Of a DNA stretch of 52,102 bases, positions 41,132 through 49,696 are shown piece after piece. Where the stretch lies: positions 1 to 52,102 of the forward strand of contig MNUT01000002.1 of assembly GCA_001871165.1 (NCBI GenBank), in the 5' to 3' direction. Position numbers and translations under genes: made by a program. The stretch's first letter is position 1; every line of letters begins with the position of its first letter. The notes under the pieces were generated by a model. That model was not told where the DNA came from, did not search any database, and saw nothing but the letters and a program-made list of their open reading frames with translations. The stretch is from Candidatus Falkowbacteria bacterium CG1_02_37_21 (GTDB taxonomy: Bacteria; Patescibacteriota; Patescibacteriia; Patescibacteriales; UBA12465).

Positions 41132-42814
41132 TTACTTAGGCCATTTCATTTTATAAGCCTCCTTATTATATTGACGTAAAACTCGCTCGGTATTAAAAAC
41201 TGGAGCATTAATAGCGATCGTAGAACGCATTAAATTTCGCCATTTCTGGGGACGCTGATAATAGAGTGGTAAAATTTCTTTCTCCAATAAATCATAAATA
41301 TTATTTTTTCTAGTTGTCTTATTTTCTCGAATTATCCAACCTGTTTTTCCTTTAACATGTCCCTCCGGCCACCAACCATCAAAAGTACTTAACTGAGGAA
41401 TACCGTTATGAGCCGCTTTCATACCACTAGTGCCGGAAGCTTCCAGGGGTGGGGTAGGGGTATTGAGCCAAAGATCAGCCCCACCGCTTAATAATTGAGC
41501 TTGATTTAAATCATAACCGGATAAAAAGATAACTTTTATCTTACCTCTCAATTTCTTCTTTATATCCCAGATAAATTTAATAAGTTTTCTCCCTTCCTCA
41601 TCTTCCGGATGAGCCTTCCCTGCTAAAACAATTTGAATTTTTCCGGCTCGTCGTTGAACCTCTAACAATTTATAAAGATTGGCAAATAAAAGTTGTGGAC
41701 GTTTATAAGAAGTGAAGCGACGCGCAAAAACAATGGTGAAAGTATTTATATCAAGGTTTTCACCTGTTTTTTTTCGCACCCATTCCGCTAATCTTTTTTT
41801 AGCCACTTGATGAGCCTGCCAAATTTCAGAGGAATTAATTGTCTCCACTTTAACCAAGTTCTGACAGTTACGACGCCAGGTCGGAATATATTTATCATAC
41901 CGTTTTTGTAGTTCCGGGGTTGTCCAGAAAAAAGAATTTACTCCGTTAGTTATCGCCTTAATTTTATAGTCAGAAAACATTTTTTGCGTCACGCTCTGGT
42001 GCAAACAAGCAACGGCGTTAACATAAGCACTATTATATAAACCAAGTTGGGTAAAATTTATATTATTATCTTGATCGGGAAAGCCGGGTAAAGAAGGCCA
42101 ATCCGGCTGATATTTTAATAAAAAATCTTCAGAAAAAACATCTTGTGTAGAGCGCAAAGGAGAGTGAACAGTAAAAACACAAAGAGAGCGGACTTCTTTC
42201 AGCTTAGCTGTCATAGTTTTTTTAGAAGACTCTAACAGCAATTCTATGGTTGCCAAACTACCATGCCCTTCGTTAAGGTGATATTTTTTAATTTTCTTAT
42301 ATCCTAAAGCAGCTAACATTTTTACACCACCTCGACCTAAAACTATTTCTTGCTTAAGTCGATATTCTCGATTAGAGGCGTATAAATAATCCGTAAGCCG
42401 ACGATTAGCCCGGCTATTACCGGGAAGATTAGTATCTAAAAAATAAACCGGTCTGACGAACTGATTGCCGACCGCTCCTTTGACAAGAAAACGCCAAGCA
42501 CCAACTGTAACTTTTTCTCGACCAATCATTACCGTCACCTCTTGCTTCATTTTTTCTAGAAGCGCTAAAGGAAAACTTTTCTCTGCCCGTGCAATCTGAT
42601 CACCCTCGGAACTAATTGTCTGTTTAAAATAACCGCGACGATTAAGTAAGGTCATGCCAACTAAAGGAAAATTATTGTCAGCGGCCGAACGCATAATATC
42701 ACCCGCTAAAACACCCAAACCGCCGGCATAAGTCGGTAGATTGTTAGATACAGCTATCTCTAGACTGAAATAAGCAACAATTTCATTATTTTCTTTAATT
42801 TGAGTTTGAGACAT
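41132..42814 (-). CDS. Alpha-glucan (glycogen) phosphorylase, short GT35 form
   Basis: 560 aa. It has an N-terminal region with EIAVSNNLPTYAGGLGVLAGDIMRSAADNNFPLVGMTLLNRRGYFKQ, the active-site HLNEGHGSLA, and the PLP-binding ASGTSGMKAAHNGIPQLSTFDGWW. It is shorter than the ~800-aa plant/animal type, matching the archaeal/thermophile group. It releases glucose-1-phosphate from glucans. Between it and plsY there is only a terminator. Confidence 0.9.
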   Translation of the reverse strand: MSQTQIKENNEIVAYFSLEIAVSNNLPTYAGGLGVLAGDIMRSAADNNFPLVGMTLLNRRGYFKQTISSEGDQIARAEKSFPLALLEKMKQEVTVMIGREKVTVGAWRFLVKGAVGNQFVRPVYFLDTNLPGNSRANRRLTDYLYASNREYRLKQEIVLGRGGVKMLAALGYKKIKKYHLNEGHGSLATIELLLESSKKTMTAKLKEVRSLCVFTVHSPLRSTQDVFSEDFLLKYQPDWPSLPGFPDQDNNINFTQLGLYNSAYVNAVACLHQSVTQKMFSDYKIKAITNGVNSFFWTTPELQKRYDKYIPTWRRNCQNLVKVETINSSEIWQAHQVAKKRLAEWVRKKTGENLDINTFTIVFARRFTSYKRPQLLFANLYKLLEVQRRAGKIQIVLAGKAHPEDEEGRKLIKFIWDIKKKLRGKIKVIFLSGYDLNQAQLLSGGADLWLNTPTPPLEASGTSGMKAAHNGIPQLSTFDGWWPEGHVKGKTGWIIRENKTTRKNNIYDLLEKEILPLYYQRPQKWRNLMRSTIAINAPVFNTERVLRQYNKEAYKMKWPK

Positions 42815-42859
42815 AATCTTAAAAATTAACTTAAATTATTATAGCACATCAAGTATAAT

Positions 42860-42891
42860 ATAATAAAAAGAGGTTAATTTAATTAACCTCT
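42860..42891 (-). terminator. Terminator overlapping the end of plsY
   Basis: AGAGGTTAATT pairs perfectly with AATTAACCTCT (42869-42891), followed on the minus strand by TTTTTATTATATT. The last codons of plsY lie in the stem. Confidence 0.85.
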
Positions 42892-43508
42892 GTTGACCTC
42901 GTTTTTAAATAGGTTTTGTTTTCTGTATTGTGCCACAATTTTACTATATTACTACGATGTAAATACAGAACTAAGACTAATACCAACACCGAAAAAATAG
43001 TAATATATAAATTATCTCCCCAAGCACAAGATCTCCCCTTAAGTCCTTGGGAAACTAGTATTGCTGTTGCAGCATACAGAGAACCAAGCGACACATACTT
43101 AGTAAAGTAATAAATAATAACAAATACTAATATGGCTATTACGGCAGCAAGAGGGTTAAGAACTAAAAATATTCCCCCACCGGTAGCAATAGCTTTCCCG
43201 CCTTTAAACCCCAAAAATACTGAATAGGCGTGTCCGATAATAACAGCTAAACTAATTATAGCCACCTGCCACAATGGTAAAGATAAAATATTCCAACTAA
43301 CTATTACAAGAATAGCACCTTTAAAAGCATCCAGCAGTAAAGTCAATAAACCCAACTTCCAGCCCAAAGCTCTTAAGGTGTTGGTAGCACCAAAATTGCC
43401 GCTACCAACATTTTTCAAATCAATATCATGAGCTTTAGCTATGATATTGCTTGAAGAAACAGAGCCTAATAAATAGGCCGATAACAATAAACAAATAAAT
43501 AGAAACAT
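42879..43508 (-). CDS. plsY: Glycerol-3-phosphate acyltransferase PlsY
   Basis: 209 aa with five or so helices. The three PlsY motifs are present: LLGSVSSSNIIAK, the SGNFGATNTLRALGWKLGLLTLLLDAFKG stretch, and HAYSVFLGFKGGKAIATGGG. It acylates G3P with acyl-phosphate, the first step of phospholipid synthesis, notable because many CPR genomes lack the fatty-acid pathway. GGAGA precedes the ATG. It is 17 nt from the small membrane gene. Confidence 0.93.
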   Translation of the reverse strand: MFLFICLLLSAYLLGSVSSSNIIAKAHDIDLKNVGSGNFGATNTLRALGWKLGLLTLLLDAFKGAILVIVSWNILSLPLWQVAIISLAVIIGHAYSVFLGFKGGKAIATGGGIFLVLNPLAAVIAILVFVIIYYFTKYVSLGSLYAATAILVSQGLKGRSCAWGDNLYITIFSVLVLVLVLYLHRSNIVKLWHNTENKTYLKTRSTEVN

Positions 43509-43524
43509 GATTTTTTCTCCCGAT

Positions 43525-43665
43525 TTAATTTACTTTTTTTGAATTTTTATGAGCGCGATAGTGAACATAAACTATCGTCCCAAATATTATTGTTAGCCAA
43601 AAATAATCCCAGAACCCCCAATTTAACCAAGATTGGTATTGTGCTATAACATTTTTAATGAACAA
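43525..43665 (-). CDS. Small membrane protein, TTG start
   Basis: 46 aa from a TTG at 43665 preceded by GGAG at 6 nt. The sequence FIKNVIAQYQSWLNWGFWDYFWLTIIFGTIVYVHYRAHKN contains one hydrophobic helix and a basic end. The frame is open further upstream (43779), but that part overlaps the preceding zinc-finger gene in another frame. No family is recognised. Confidence 0.4.
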   Translation of the reverse strand: MFIKNVIAQYQSWLNWGFWDYFWLTIIFGTIVYVHYRAHKNSKKVN

Positions 43666-43678
43666 CGTGGACTCCGTT

Positions 43679-43837
43679 TTAAATACCCCGAACGTAATCT
43701 TCGCACCCGTCAATATAAATGGCTTTGCATTTGCATTCAATAAGTTTTTTATTGGTATTCCAAAAAATCTCATCACCACAATGAGTGCATTTGTAGTAAG
43801 TTTCTTCTTTGGTTTTGTTGGCGATTTCCTTTGACAT
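43679..43837 (-). CDS. Small four-cysteine protein (DUF7695-like)
   Basis: 52 aa from MSKEIANKTKEE, 4 nt after the ATPase stop. It carries YYKCTHCGDEIFWNTNKKLIECKCKAIYIDGCEDYVRGI: CxxC...CxC, a likely zinc ribbon. The pattern is that of a small conserved family I recall as DUF7695, of unknown function. It is apparently coupled to the ATPase gene. Confidence 0.6.
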   Translation of the reverse strand: MSKEIANKTKEETYYKCTHCGDEIFWNTNKKLIECKCKAIYIDGCEDYVRGI

Positions 43838-43841
43838 ATAA

Positions 43842-45128
43842 TTAAGCAGTTTTTTTATCCTCAAGGAGCCATTCCCATAATGGTCTAAAGTATATGGTCA
43901 TGCCATCTTTTTCTACTGCACGTTTTTCATCCCATGTCAGAACCGTAAGTTTTTTCACTTTCAATTCACCGCCTGCCTCTATTAAGGCCTTTACCTCTCT
44001 TTGTTCGACGTCAGAATTTATTGACTCATAGCAGACTTGTATAAGTTCAGTGACATCTATCCCATTTTTGACAACAAAATCAATCTCACGATCGTTGCGA
44101 GTCTTGTAATAGAATAAATCCCTGTTCGGTTTGACTCCACGCTTCACCAATTCGGTAAAAACAAGGTTCTCCATGAGCTTTCCTTTGTCGGGAGAATGCT
44201 GAATTGCTTTTGCAGTTATAAAACCATTGTCGACTGCATACACTTTTCGGGGAGACTTAATCCGTTGTATGGATTTTGGCGAATATCGAAGTAGAGAAAA
44301 TATAAGATATGCTTCTTCCAGATATTTTATATATTTCTCTATAGTAGACGCACTCTTTAAATTTAGAATTTCAAGAATTTTCCGTATCGTATACAAATTT
44401 GCAAAGTTGTTTATTAAATGTCCTCCTAAGTTTGCTACTTGAGTTGAAAATTTAACCCTGTGCCTTTTAACCACGTCTTTGAAAACCAGAGAGTCAAATA
44501 ACACATCAAGATAGTCCTTGGGATCAACGTTATGGACCGCAACCTCAGGAAATCCACCATTAATAAGATAGTTTTCCATGAGGTTTAAAAGCTCGCCACG
44601 CTGTTGCGGTAGTGCACTATATTCCTCGCTTATTTGAAATTTCTTTGCGCGGAGAAATTCACTAAAATCAAACGGCAGTATTTCTATGGGCATATGTCTG
44701 CCGGTCAAATGCGTAGCAAGTTCTTTTGAAAGCAGATGGGCATTCGATCCTGTAAGCACAAGATTGTATCCCTCCCGGTGCAGACGATTAACAAACAACT
44801 CCCATCCGGGGAGGTTTTGTATTTCATCAAACAAAACAGTCTTAACTTGGCCATATGCGGCGTGCAGTTCTTTCATCAGTTCATCAGTGGCTATTCCGCC
44901 CGCACTCGATAATACTTCATCATCAAAATTGAAGTACATGAACGGCCGATCCTTCAAGAGCATAAAAGAAAAGACGGATTTCCCAGCACGTCGGGGCCCA
45001 AGAATTACTTTTATCAAATTCGAATCCAGCCATTTTTTAGCAAATGGCTCCTTGGCTCGGCCTATGTACGAAAGAGTAAGAAGTTGCTCTTTCTGCAGTT
45101 TTTGGTTAGAAACTATGTCTTTAAGCAT
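43842..45128 (-). CDS. AAA+ ATPase with DUF4143 domain
   Basis: 428 aa. Walker A is GPRRAGKSVFSF (about 44-55), Walker B VLFDEIQNLPGWE, sensor-like LTGSNAHLL, and the C-terminal DUF4143 part has FYYKTRNDREIDFVVKNG (an endonuclease-like D-x(n)-ExD pattern). Such proteins are frequent in mobile or variable loci and are poorly characterised. Its codons are richer in G/C than neighbouring genes, suggesting transfer. A repeated TGTCCA box lies in the promoter. Confidence 0.85.
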   Translation of the reverse strand: MLKDIVSNQKLQKEQLLTLSYIGRAKEPFAKKWLDSNLIKVILGPRRAGKSVFSFMLLKDRPFMYFNFDDEVLSSAGGIATDELMKELHAAYGQVKTVLFDEIQNLPGWELFVNRLHREGYNLVLTGSNAHLLSKELATHLTGRHMPIEILPFDFSEFLRAKKFQISEEYSALPQQRGELLNLMENYLINGGFPEVAVHNVDPKDYLDVLFDSLVFKDVVKRHRVKFSTQVANLGGHLINNFANLYTIRKILEILNLKSASTIEKYIKYLEEAYLIFSLLRYSPKSIQRIKSPRKVYAVDNGFITAKAIQHSPDKGKLMENLVFTELVKRGVKPNRDLFYYKTRNDREIDFVVKNGIDVTELIQVCYESINSDVEQREVKALIEAGGELKVKKLTVLTWDEKRAVEKDGMTIYFRPLWEWLLEDKKTA

Positions 45129-45144
45129 ATTATTTTACTTGTAT

Positions 45145-45207
45145 TGGACAGAATAAGTTGTTTTTGTCCACTACAAGTAGTATAATGGACAGGAACGGGA
45201 AAGTCAA
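45145..45207 (-). promoter_or_regulatory. ATPase promoter with repeated TGTCCA operator
   Basis: TTGACT (45202-45207), 17 nt, TATACT (45179-45184). TGTCCA/TGGACA boxes at 45186-45191 and 45165-45170 form an inverted repeat around the -10, with a third box at 45145-45150. Confidence 0.5.
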
Positions 45208-45264
45208 CAATAATTAGCACTTATGGACGATTAAGAAACCCTAATAGAATACAAGGATAAATAT

Positions 45265-45455
45265 CAGCTCAAATGGAGGAAATTTTTATGGACAAATTAG
45301 CCTATCCAAACCATCATTCCTTCACCGATCATCAGAGGCTTAATGCAGGCCGAGGACATGGTCTTTACCAAGAAATACAAAAATCCCAACAAATTAATTA
45401 AGCTTTGGATTAGAATTGAAGTCAATCAACCGAACTTGGTTATATTAGATACCGT
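45265..45455 (+). pseudogene. Possible frameshifted relic resembling the LpxK C-terminal region
   Basis: After a good GGAGG an ATG at 45289 opens 37 codons including YPNHHSFTDHQRL, which resembles the FPDHHPFT motif of LpxK. A +1 frame from 45343 continues with ...KLIKLWIRIEV. LPS genes are not expected in CPR. A degraded fragment or a short unrelated ORF are both possible; I cannot decide. Confidence 0.25.
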
Positions 45456-45458
45456 TTG

Positions 45459-45680
45459 GGGTGCCTATCGGGAATTAGCGCGCTCAACCGCCGCCAGAAT
45501 TGCGGCGGTCTCGCTTGTCCAGGGTTGGCGTCCGATATGCCACCCGGCATATCGTCCGACGCTCTCCTTTTCGCTATTTCTTCCGAAATAGCTCAAGACT
45601 CGCTGCCAACCTGTCCGATTCCCCGCGACTACGTCGCTATAATAAAAATAATCCAGAAAATTCTGGATTATTTTTATTAT
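45459..45680 (-). mobile_element. Structured mini-element B (222 bp), repeat-flanked at tRNA-His
   Basis: GGGTGCCTATCGGGAAT occurs at 45459-45475 and again at 45681-45697, where it is the 3' end of tRNA-His. Inside, on the plus strand: outer helix CGGGAAT/ATTCCCCG, hairpin 1 ACCGCCGC/GCGGCGGT (45487-45509), a helix GGTTGG/CCAACC enclosing hairpin 2 CGATATGCC/GGCATATCG (45533-45554) and hairpin 3 CTATTTC-TTCC-GAAATAG, then an 18-bp terminator hairpin (45641-45678). The order and linkers match mini-element A; helix sequences differ with compensation. Confidence 0.6.
45641..45678 (-). terminator. Terminator hairpin of mini-element B, downstream of tRNA-His
   Basis: AATAAAAATAATCCAGAA (45641-45658) pairs perfectly with 45661-45678. 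It lies 3 nt after the tRNA-His 3' end and would end the tRNA-Arg/His transcript. Confidence 0.8.
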
Positions 45681-45681
45681 G

Positions 45682-45753
45682 GGTGCCTATCGGGAATCGG
45701 ACCCGAAATAACAGGACCACAACCTGCTGTGTTACCACTACACCATAGGCACC
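45682..45753 (-). tRNA. tRNA-His (GTG)
   Basis: Acceptor GTGCCTA/TAGGCAC with the extra G-1 (45753) opposite C73, the histidine identity element. The anticodon loop TTGTGGT gives GTG; the T-arm is GGGTCCGATTCCC. CCA is not encoded. Confidence 0.95.
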
Positions 45754-45772
45754 ATTTGTTTCTTTTGAAACG

Positions 45773-45844
45773 TACGCCCGGAAGGAATCGAACCTTCGTC
45801 TAGAGCTTAGAAGGCTCTCGTTCTATCCGTTGAACTACGGGCGC
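45773..45844 (-). tRNA. tRNA-Arg (TCT)
   Basis: Acceptor GCGCCCG/CGGGCGT, anticodon stem AGAGC/GCTCT with loop CTTCTAA giving TCT, T-arm AAGGTTCGATTCCTT. It lies 19 nt upstream of tRNA-His and is probably co-transcribed with it. Confidence 0.95.
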
Positions 45845-45915
45845 AAAAAAATTAGAGAACCAGCCCTAATCACCGTTTTATATTAAAATAAATATTAACT
45901 CCTGTCAACATAAAA

Positions 45916-46701
45916 TTAAAGCTCTCTTTGTCTTAATGCTTCAAAGGCAATAACGGCTGCCGCCACTGAAACATTTAAAGAATCTAAACCAGATATCATC
46001 GGTATTTTTATTAACTTATCAGCAGATTTTAACCAATCATCACTTAAACCATCAGCCTCTGAACCTAAAACTATAGCCGCCCCTAAACACCAGTTTACCG
46101 CCGTATAATTTTGTTTAGCGCTAGTAGCGGCGGCAAAACTTTTAATCTTATTCTTTTTTAACCAAGCAGCAGTATCCTTAAGTGAAGAACTAACAACCAA
46201 CTCAGAAAAAACATAGCCCTCGCTAGCGCGAATAACATTAGGATTATAAATATCAGTTTGATTATCATTAATTATAACAGCTGTCGCCCCTACAGCATAA
46301 GCTGTTCGCAAAATAGCTCCTAGATTGCCAGGTTTTTCTACTTTTTCTAAAACAATAATCAAAGGATTCTTGTCCAACTTAATATCATCTAGATTTAAAC
46401 TAGGCCGTAATGCTAAAGCTAAGAAACCGTCCGGATTTTCTTTATAAGAAATTTTGCTAAAAATAGCTTCTGTCACTTCTATTATATTTTCTTCCGGCAC
46501 GCTAAAAACTCGCTTAGGATCAGCGTCATTCAAAGACGGACAATAAAATAAAGTAGTGACAGTAGTTCCAGATTTAAGAGCTAAGGCTATCTCTCTAATT
46601 CCGTCTATCACAATTAAACCTTGTCTTTTTCTTTCCCCAGCTTTTTTTAGACGAACCGTATTGTTAATAATAGGGTTAGCCGTACTATTTATTTTCTTCA
46701 T
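45916..46701 (-). CDS. TrmH/SpoU-family RNA 2'-O-methyltransferase
   Basis: About 261 aa from MKKINSTANPIINNTVRLKKAGERKRQG; the extension up to 46809 overlaps the divergent PBP promoter and is rejected. It has an N-terminal substrate-binding domain (to about 90) and the SPOUT knot motifs NPLIIVLEKVEKPGNLGAILRTAYAVGATAVII, IVLGSEADGLSDDWLKSADKLIKIPM and LDSLNVSVAAAVIAFEALRQRE. It uses AdoMet to methylate a ribose of rRNA or tRNA; the target nucleotide is unknown. Confidence 0.9.
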   Translation of the reverse strand: MKKINSTANPIINNTVRLKKAGERKRQGLIVIDGIREIALALKSGTTVTTLFYCPSLNDADPKRVFSVPEENIIEVTEAIFSKISYKENPDGFLALALRPSLNLDDIKLDKNPLIIVLEKVEKPGNLGAILRTAYAVGATAVIINDNQTDIYNPNVIRASEGYVFSELVVSSSLKDTAAWLKKNKIKSFAAATSAKQNYTAVNWCLGAAIVLGSEADGLSDDWLKSADKLIKIPMISGLDSLNVSVAAAVIAFEALRQREL

Positions 46702-46758
46702 ACTCTTAACAATGTGTTTAGGTTGGACAAAAACTGTAATGAAATTATAATATAAAAG

Positions 46759-46788
46759 CTGACAAAAGGCTAATGATAATGATATAAT
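46759..46788 (+). promoter_or_regulatory. PBP promoter, leaderless arrangement
   Basis: CTGACA (46759-46764), 18 nt, extended -10 TGATATAAT ending at 46788, then 6 nt to the ATG at 46795. Confidence 0.65.
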
Positions 46789-46794
46789 AAAAAC

Positions 46795-49647
46795 ATGCCT
46801 ATCCCCCAACTAAAACGTCGTTCTTCCGACTCTTGGCGTAACTACCGAGTATCTCGTGGTATAAAAACGACTAAAAACAAAAATAGCAAATTTCCGGTAA
46901 AAAAATTAATTTTTCTATTATTAGGTATTGGTGTGGCGGGAATAGTAATATTGTCTGTTTATGCGACCTGGATTTCTCGTGATTTACCTAACCCAAACCA
47001 ATTACTTAATAGAGAAATAGCACAAAGCACTAAAATTTATGACCGCACCGGCGAACATGTTCTCTATGAAATAAGTGGCGATGAAAAAAGAACTTTAGTG
47101 GAGCTTAAAGATATTCCTGATTGGGTAAAAAAAGCAACTATCGCCATTGAAGATAAAAATTTTTATAATCATGGCGCCTTCAGTGTCTGGTCAATGTTTC
47201 GCACCGCCATTACTAACGTCATTTTTAATCGCAGTGCCGGCGGTTCTACTTTAACTCAGCAATTTATAAAAAATGCTGTTTTAACTCCAGAAAAAACTAT
47301 TCCCCGAAAAATTAAAGAACTGGTATTGTCCTATCGTTTAGAGCAAAAGTTTTCTAAAGATGAAATTTTACAGATGTACTTAAACGAAATCCCTTATGGT
47401 TCTAATGCTTATGGAATAGAAGCGGCTAGTCAAAAATATTTTGGCAAGAGTGTTAAAGACGTCTCCTTGGCGGAAGCGGCAGTTTTGGGTGCCATTGTTC
47501 AAACTCCTACCCGTTACTCTCCCTACGGACCAAATAAAGACCTTCTCCTTGGTCGTAAGGACTATGTCTTAGACCTAATGGAAGCTCAAGGTTATATTTC
47601 AGAGCAAGAGCGCGATGATGCTAAGAAAGAAGAGATAGAATTTAACGGTCCAGAGACAAATATCACTGCCCCTCATTTTGTCATGTATATAAAAAGTATT
47701 CTAACGGAAAAATACGGAGAAAAGATGGTGGAGCAGGAGGGTTTAAAAATTTACACAACTCTAGATCTATATAAACAGGAGGCGGCCGAAGAAGCTATCA
47801 CTAAGATTACTGAAAATTATCCAGAAAAATATAACGCCAATAATGCCGCTCTGGTCGCTATTGATCCTAAAACTGGACAGATTTTATCTATGGTTGGATC
47901 GCGTGATTATTTTGACGATTCTATTGACGGTCAAGTTAATGTCGCCACACGATCACGTCAACCGGGCTCCTCTATGAAGCCGTTAGTTTATACTGCCCTC
48001 TTTGAAAAAGGTTATACTCCCGACACTCTTCTCTACGACGTTAATACCAATTTCTCTACCAATCCTAACGAGCCTTATTCTCCAAAAAATTATGATCTAA
48101 AAGAAAGGGGTCCGGTTAGTATTCGCCAAGCTCTAGCCGGCTCGCTTAACATTCCGGCCGTCAAAGCTATTTATCTGGCTAATATTAATAACGTTATTGA
48201 TTTAGCAGAAAATCTTGGTTATTCCACTTTATATCCACGGAGTAATTTCGGTCTGTCTTTTGTCTTGGGCGGAGCGGAGGTAAAACTATTAGAACATGTT
48301 AATGCTTATAGTGCCTTTGCTCGTGACGGAGAAATTAATTCAATTGTTGGAATTCTAAAAATTGAAGATAAAAACGGAAAAGTAATTGAAGAATATAAAG
48401 CCTCCTCAAAAAAAGCTTTAGATTCTCAGGCTGTCAGAATGGTTAACAGTATTCTAATAGATAACAACGCTCGCGCTTATGTCTTTGGAACTAACAATTA
48501 TTTAAATTTAGGTGATCGTCAGGTCGGAGCTAAAACAGGAACCACTAATGACTACCACGATGCCTGGACTATCGGTTATACTCCATCTCTAGTGGCTGGC
48601 GTCTGGGTCGGTAACAGTAATAACGACGCTATGAAGGGTCATCCGGATGGCAGTGTGGTAGCGGCTCCGATTTGGCATGAATTCATGAGCAAGGTGTTGG
48701 GCGATACACCAAAAGAAACTTTTAAAGCTCCCGACGACTACACAAGGGGAAAGGCTATTTTAGACGGACAAATTCCTACTCAATCAATCAAAATAGATGT
48801 CAGTACAGGAGAACCGGCCAACGACAATACTCCGCCAGAATTAATAAACGAAGTAAATATACCGGAATATCATAATATTTTATATTATGTAAATAAAGAT
48901 AATCCAACCGGAGATGTTCCTAAAAATCCTGGCGACGATTCACAATTTGATTTATGGGAAAGTGCTATTCAAAACTGGGCAAAAGAAAATGCGAGCTCTT
49001 CCCCTTTTTATCAGTCTTCTGATAATTCAAATAACAACTCCGGGGATAATGGACCAAAAATAAAAATAATTAGTCCAACTGCCAATCAAACTATTACTAG
49101 TCCAGAGTTGTTAGTAAAAACTGAGGCTATTGATAATCGTAAAATCAGCCGAAGTGAATATTATATTAATAATAATCTCTGGGAAACAAAATACGGTACT
49201 CTGGATGCCTTTAACAAAAGTATAAATTTCCTTAATAATGGTTATCATAGTTTAAAAGTATGGACTTGCGACGAAGAGGAAAATTGCGGTAGTACACTAG
49301 TGAATTTCAATCTCCTAATAAACAATAATCCCATCTCCACTCTTAAAAATTCCATAGTAATAAACAGTCCTAATAACGGGGTAAGTGCCAGTAAAATTGA
49401 TTTCCCCTTGCGAGTGGAAATGTGGGTTGGCCGGCCAGAAAGAGTGGCAAAAATTAATCTTTTAGCTCTTAGTGATAAAACTGGCACAGTCCTTACTTTA
49501 AAAAATAAAGACACACAAATAAATAACAACTTAAACTTATTCTGGGAGGTCGCTCCACCACCAGGTTCATATTCTCTTTATGCTATCTTATCAGACTGGA
49601 ATGGGGATATTATAAAAAGCGCTGAAATAAAAGTTAATGTAAAATAA
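46795..49647 (+). CDS. Class A penicillin-binding protein (bifunctional)
   Basis: 950 aa. A cytosolic basic N-terminus and one anchor helix (KKLIFLLLGIGVAGIVILSVYATWI) precede the GT51 transglycosylase with catalytic E119 in AIEDKNFYNHGAF and the GGSTLTQQFIKN motif. The transpeptidase has S392-x-x-K (PGSSMKPL), SLN and KTGTTNDYHDAWTIGYTPSLVAGVWVG. After the catalytic part comes a long C-terminal extension (about 720-950) with a low-complexity Ser/Asn/Asp linker and two predicted beta-sandwich (Ig-like) segments, including NGYHSLKVWTCDEEENCG. It builds peptidoglycan; the extension may bind a surface polymer. A terminator follows. Confidence 0.93.
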   Translation: MPIPQLKRRSSDSWRNYRVSRGIKTTKNKNSKFPVKKLIFLLLGIGVAGIVILSVYATWISRDLPNPNQLLNREIAQSTKIYDRTGEHVLYEISGDEKRTLVELKDIPDWVKKATIAIEDKNFYNHGAFSVWSMFRTAITNVIFNRSAGGSTLTQQFIKNAVLTPEKTIPRKIKELVLSYRLEQKFSKDEILQMYLNEIPYGSNAYGIEAASQKYFGKSVKDVSLAEAAVLGAIVQTPTRYSPYGPNKDLLLGRKDYVLDLMEAQGYISEQERDDAKKEEIEFNGPETNITAPHFVMYIKSILTEKYGEKMVEQEGLKIYTTLDLYKQEAAEEAITKITENYPEKYNANNAALVAIDPKTGQILSMVGSRDYFDDSIDGQVNVATRSRQPGSSMKPLVYTALFEKGYTPDTLLYDVNTNFSTNPNEPYSPKNYDLKERGPVSIRQALAGSLNIPAVKAIYLANINNVIDLAENLGYSTLYPRSNFGLSFVLGGAEVKLLEHVNAYSAFARDGEINSIVGILKIEDKNGKVIEEYKASSKKALDSQAVRMVNSILIDNNARAYVFGTNNYLNLGDRQVGAKTGTTNDYHDAWTIGYTPSLVAGVWVGNSNNDAMKGHPDGSVVAAPIWHEFMSKVLGDTPKETFKAPDDYTRGKAILDGQIPTQSIKIDVSTGEPANDNTPPELINEVNIPEYHNILYYVNKDNPTGDVPKNPGDDSQFDLWESAIQNWAKENASSSPFYQSSDNSNNNSGDNGPKIKIISPTANQTITSPELLVKTEAIDNRKISRSEYYINNNLWETKYGTLDAFNKSINFLNNGYHSLKVWTCDEEENCGSTLVNFNLLINNNPISTLKNSIVINSPNNGVSASKIDFPLRVEMWVGRPERVAKINLLALSDKTGTVLTLKNKDTQINNNLNLFWEVAPPPGSYSLYAILSDWNGDIIKSAEIKVNVK

Positions 49648-49677
49648 AAAAACCGTCTTTAATTTGACGGTTTTTTT
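49647..49677 (+). terminator. Terminator after the PBP gene
   Basis: AAAACCGTC pairs with GACGGTTTT, followed by T's; likely also serves the convergent dnaN. Confidence 0.88.
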
Positions 49678-49696
49678 AATGGTTTATATTTTAATT

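Noticed and set aside
45459-45680. Group I intron in a tRNA
   Set aside because: The tRNA-His gene is intact and the insertion lies beyond its 3' end, not in the anticodon loop; no intron core motifs were recognised.
45343-45803. ORFs of 82, 115 and 82 aa
   Set aside because: They span mini-element B and the tRNA genes, so they are not credible proteins.
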